A stretch of 6,644 nt of DNA. Origin: Rhodospirillaceae bacterium. GTDB taxonomy: Bacteria > Pseudomonadota > Alphaproteobacteria > CADEGL01. The notes beneath the pieces were generated by a model. The model saw only the letters and a list, made by a program, of their open reading frames with translations. It ran no database searches and was not told where the DNA came from. Each line of letters opens with the position of its first letter. The first letter of the stretch is position 1. This document shows, one piece after another, positions 5,166 through 6,644 of this stretch. A program made the position numbers and the translations under genes. The stretch lies in contig JABIRQ010000159.1 in the NCBI GenBank assembly GCA_018699755.1, positions 1-6,644 of the forward strand. The letters run 5' to 3'.

Positions 5166-5648
5166 TTATTCGGTTACCTTCAGCGATATCTCGTAGTCGA
5201 TCTGCACGTCGTCGCCGACTTTCGCGGCGCGCTGCCCGGACATCGTTCCGCTGCCGCGCGCATTCGCATAGCGGCCGGTCCCGGCGACCACCATGAGCGG
5301 CCCTTCGAAACGGCTGTTCAAGCCGTTTTCGTCGGCGACGGTGAGGCCGCTGCCGTAGGTCGTCAGCGAGCCGTCCGTTAAAGTCAACGTCATATAGACC
5401 TGCCAGGGCCCCGTCCCGTTCGCGTAGTCGTAGAGCACCAGCACCTTCGCCTGGGCGTTCCGGCCCTCGATCTCCGCCGGGCCGGAGATGTCCATCACGC
5501 CGACTTTTCGTTTGGCCGCCGGGTCCGCGTCGGCCGTCGCGACATGGTTCAAGGTCAGGCGCATTGTCCAGTCCATCTGTCCGGCGCGCGCCGGCAACGC
5601 AAAAAATACGACCAGCGCCGTCAAGGTAACGACCGTGAGTTTCTTCAT
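5166..5648 (-). CDS. Secreted protein with allene-oxide-cyclase/dirigent-like barrel motif
   Basis: This is a 160-residue exported protein. Residues 1-22 are a signal peptide (MKK, a hydrophobic core, then LPARA before Gly23). The mature part looks all-beta, with alternating strands such as WQVYMTLTLTDGSLTTYGSGL (82-102, quoted in part). The segment SRFEGPLMVVAGTGRYANAR (112-131) followed by GSGTMSG resembles the GGTGxYxxARG turn of allene oxide cyclase and plant dirigent beta-barrels. Small bacterial secreted proteins with this motif exist, but their role is mostly unknown. No cysteine is present in the mature chain and no catalytic residue can be assigned. An AGGAG ten bases before ATG 5648-5646 supports this start; an in-frame ATG at 5711 would put a basic 21-residue stretch before the signal peptide and is unlikely. 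It is read in the same direction as the Mth938-like gene, 114 bp downstream of it, and is convergent with the VOC gene. Confidence 0.8.
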   Translation of the reverse strand: MKKLTVVTLTALVVFFALPARAGQMDWTMRLTLNHVATADADPAAKRKVGVMDISGPAEIEGRNAQAKVLVLYDYANGTGPWQVYMTLTLTDGSLTTYGSGLTVADENGLNSRFEGPLMVVAGTGRYANARGSGTMSGQRAAKVGDDVQIDYEISLKVTE

Positions 5649-5762
5649 GGCTGGATCTCTCCTGTTTCCGTGGCGATGATACGCACATCGGCGCGCCCGG
5701 TCGCCATGCAATTCGGACCCAAAAAGCAGAGGCGAACGCTGCCTGTTCCGCCGGCAGTGCAG

Positions 5763-6176
5763 TTACAATAAAGGGGGCAGCGCGATCAGGGCGGCGGCGA
5801 CGCGGCGGTCCTCGGCCATCAGGACGTTGTAGGTGCGGCAGGCCGCGCCGGTGTCCATCGGCTCGACGACGATGCCCGCGTCCTTGAGGGCCACGCGCAG
5901 GCTCGAAGGCACCGGTGCCATCCGCGCGCCGCAGCCGAGCAGGATCAGTTCGACCCGAGGTTCGGCCTCGAAGACCGGGCCGAGCGTATCCGCGGTGACG
6001 GCGGCGATATCCGCCACCGGCCAGGGAAGCACCCGGTCGGGGAACAGCAGGATGGAGCTTTCGTAAATTTCGCCGGCGATGCGAAACCGGCCGGGCCCGT
6101 AACCTTGAACAAGCTGGCGGTCCGGCGGGACGGCCGGCCCGATATCGGCGGCTGTCCGATCGCGGGGTCCGATCAC
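5763..6176 (-). CDS. Mth938-domain protein (DUF498), bacterial homologue of complex I assembly factor NDUFAF3
   Basis: From a GTG start at 6176-6174 the product is 137 residues, slightly over the usual 120-130. The Mth938 fold is shown by LVQGYGPGRFRIAGEIYESS (22-41), LLFPDRVLPWPV (43-54), the Rossmann-like LILLGCGARMAPVPSSLR (78-95), and GIVVEPMDTGAACRTYNVLM (101-120) followed by AAALIALPP. These parallel human NDUFAF3 (VGTG, GI-VE--DT--AC-T-N-L, AALIP), which acts in early assembly of the peripheral arm of complex I. Start choice is the weak point: no ATG exists between the end of secF and the domain, and the GTG has no Shine-Dalgarno. An in-frame ATG at 6272 would overlap secF by 77 bases and add 32 arginine-rich residues; a CTG at 6191 is also possible. 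The GTG start is 19 bases after secF, so operon membership and coupling are likely. Family assignment is firm; the bacterial function is inferred. Confidence 0.88.
   Translation of the reverse strand: MIGPRDRTAADIGPAVPPDRQLVQGYGPGRFRIAGEIYESSILLFPDRVLPWPVADIAAVTADTLGPVFEAEPRVELILLGCGARMAPVPSSLRVALKDAGIVVEPMDTGAACRTYNVLMAEDRRVAAALIALPPLL
6001..6019. repeat. 19-bp exact repeat, copy 2 (inside Mth938-like gene)
   Basis: This is an exact direct copy of 3551-3569 (GCGGCGATATCCGCCACCG). It encodes Val-Ala-Asp-Ile-Ala-Ala (residues 54-59 of the Mth938-like protein) in the same strand and reading frame as the copy in the NDUFAF6-like gene. Confidence 0.9.
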
Positions 6177-6195
6177 GGGACGATCAGAAGGCAGA

Positions 6196-6644
6196 TCACG
6201 GCGTGGCGGCGTCCTGATCCTGGTCCATCGGGGCCGCGTTCTTGCCCTCTTCGTCCCCACCGAAAATGCCACCCCGGACGCGCAGGTAGATCAGGGTCGG
6301 CGCGGCGACGAAGATCGAGGAATAGGTCCCGACCAGCACGCCCCAGATCATGGCGAAGCTGAAATCGCGGATGATCTGCCCGCCGAAGACATAGAGCGCG
6401 ACCAGCGCCAGCAGGGTCGTCACGCTGGTCACGACGGTGCGCGACAGAGTCTCGTTGACGCTGCGGTTGAGCAGCTCGGGCAGATCCATCTTCTTGTATT
6501 TGCGCATGTTCTCGCGCACCCGGTCGAACACAACGACGGTATCGTTGATCGAATAGCCCGCGATGGTCAGCACCGCCGCCACGGTGGCCAGGGTGAATTC
6601 CATGCCCAGGACGGAGAAGACGCCGATGGTCGCGATCACGTCAT
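6196..6644 (-). CDS. secF: SecF, Sec translocon accessory subunit (C-terminal part; N-terminus beyond window)
   Basis: SecF pairs with SecD in the inner membrane and uses the proton-motive force to help SecYEG complete protein translocation and membrane-protein release. The window encodes the last 149 residues or so, entering at a HDV segment (His partly encoded) and running in frame to TGA 6198-6196. The hallmark is TIAGYSINDTVVVFDRVREN, the SecD/SecF/RND signature. It is followed by the conserved NRSVNETLSRTVVTSVTTLL loop and helix, then two more hydrophobic helices (LLALVALYVFGG and FAMIWGVLVGTYSSIFVAAP). The tail is soluble, acidic and glycine-rich, ending DQDQDAATP. An apparent GTG start at 6639 is internal, because conserved SecF sequence (HDVIATIG) extends to the window edge. 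The Mth938-like gene follows 19 bases later on the same strand, an arrangement common in alphaproteobacteria. Confidence 0.96.
   Translation of the reverse strand, partial: DVIATIGVFSVLGMEFTLATVAAVLTIAGYSINDTVVVFDRVRENMRKYKKMDLPELLNRSVNETLSRTVVTSVTTLLALVALYVFGGQIIRDFSFAMIWGVLVGTYSSIFVAAPTLIYLRVRGGIFGGDEEGKNAAPMDQDQDAATP

Noticed and set aside
5140..5688. Alternative minus-strand frame over the AOC-like gene
   Set aside because: The other frame (5166-5648) has a clean signal peptide, a Shine-Dalgarno and a family-like motif. This one is Arg-rich without structure.
5649..5762. Terminator or promoter in the gap between the Mth938-like and AOC-like genes
   Set aside because: A five-base stem (5739-5743 with 5753-5757) lies 13 bases from a five-T run, and TATCAT has no -35 partner at proper spacing. 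Neither is good enough to call.
1..6644. CRISPR array, tRNA/rRNA gene, insertion sequence or defence system
   Set aside because: No regularly spaced repeats, cloverleaf, transposase or terminal inverted repeats, nuclease or toxin-antitoxin motifs were seen on either strand.

Overview
This GC-rich, gene-dense window looks like alphaproteobacterial chromosome. The evidence is trmFO, the SecF C-terminus followed by a Mth938/NDUFAF3-type gene, and a squalene/phytoene-synthase-like protein of the NDUFAF6 type. The genus cannot be told from the sequence. No mobile element, tRNA, rRNA or CRISPR array is visible, and no stretch over 300 bases lacks a gene.

Layout: the left edge holds the start of a minus-strand secreted three-cysteine protein (1-413). 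It is divergent from an unrecognised four-helix membrane protein (555-1088, +). Then come trmFO (1190-2551, +), the folate-dependent tRNA m5U54 methyltransferase, and a tightly coupled small exported protein (2557-2916, +). These meet a minus-strand NDUFAF6-like gene (2920-3771) tail to tail with 3 bases between. A 210-bp AT-rich divergent region, with a perfect 14-bp palindrome that puts TATAAT on both strands, leads into a PuuD-like membrane protein (3982-4587, +). A textbook UUCG-loop terminator follows. Next are a VOC/glyoxalase-fold protein (4678-5103, +), a second terminator, a minus-strand secreted protein with an allene-oxide-cyclase/dirigent-like motif (5166-5648), the Mth938/NDUFAF3-like gene (5763-6176, minus) and the C-terminal third of secF (6196-6644, minus, cut by the right edge).

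Functional reading: the most coherent theme is membrane-protein and respiratory complex I biogenesis. SecF is a Sec translocon accessory, and homologues of two mitochondrial complex I assembly factors, NDUFAF3 and NDUFAF6, lie on the same strand within 4 kb of it. The NDUFAF6-like protein has lost the aspartate-rich motifs of true prenyl-condensing enzymes, so it is probably not a squalene or phytoene synthase. A three-gene block (PuuD-like, VOC, AOC-like) separates the two assembly-factor genes. Points worth a second look are the palindromic divergent promoter with a possible leaderless 28-codon ORF, the cytochrome-less PuuD-like protein, and a 19-bp exact repeat shared by the two assembly-factor genes. 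I did not find a wholly new multi-gene system.
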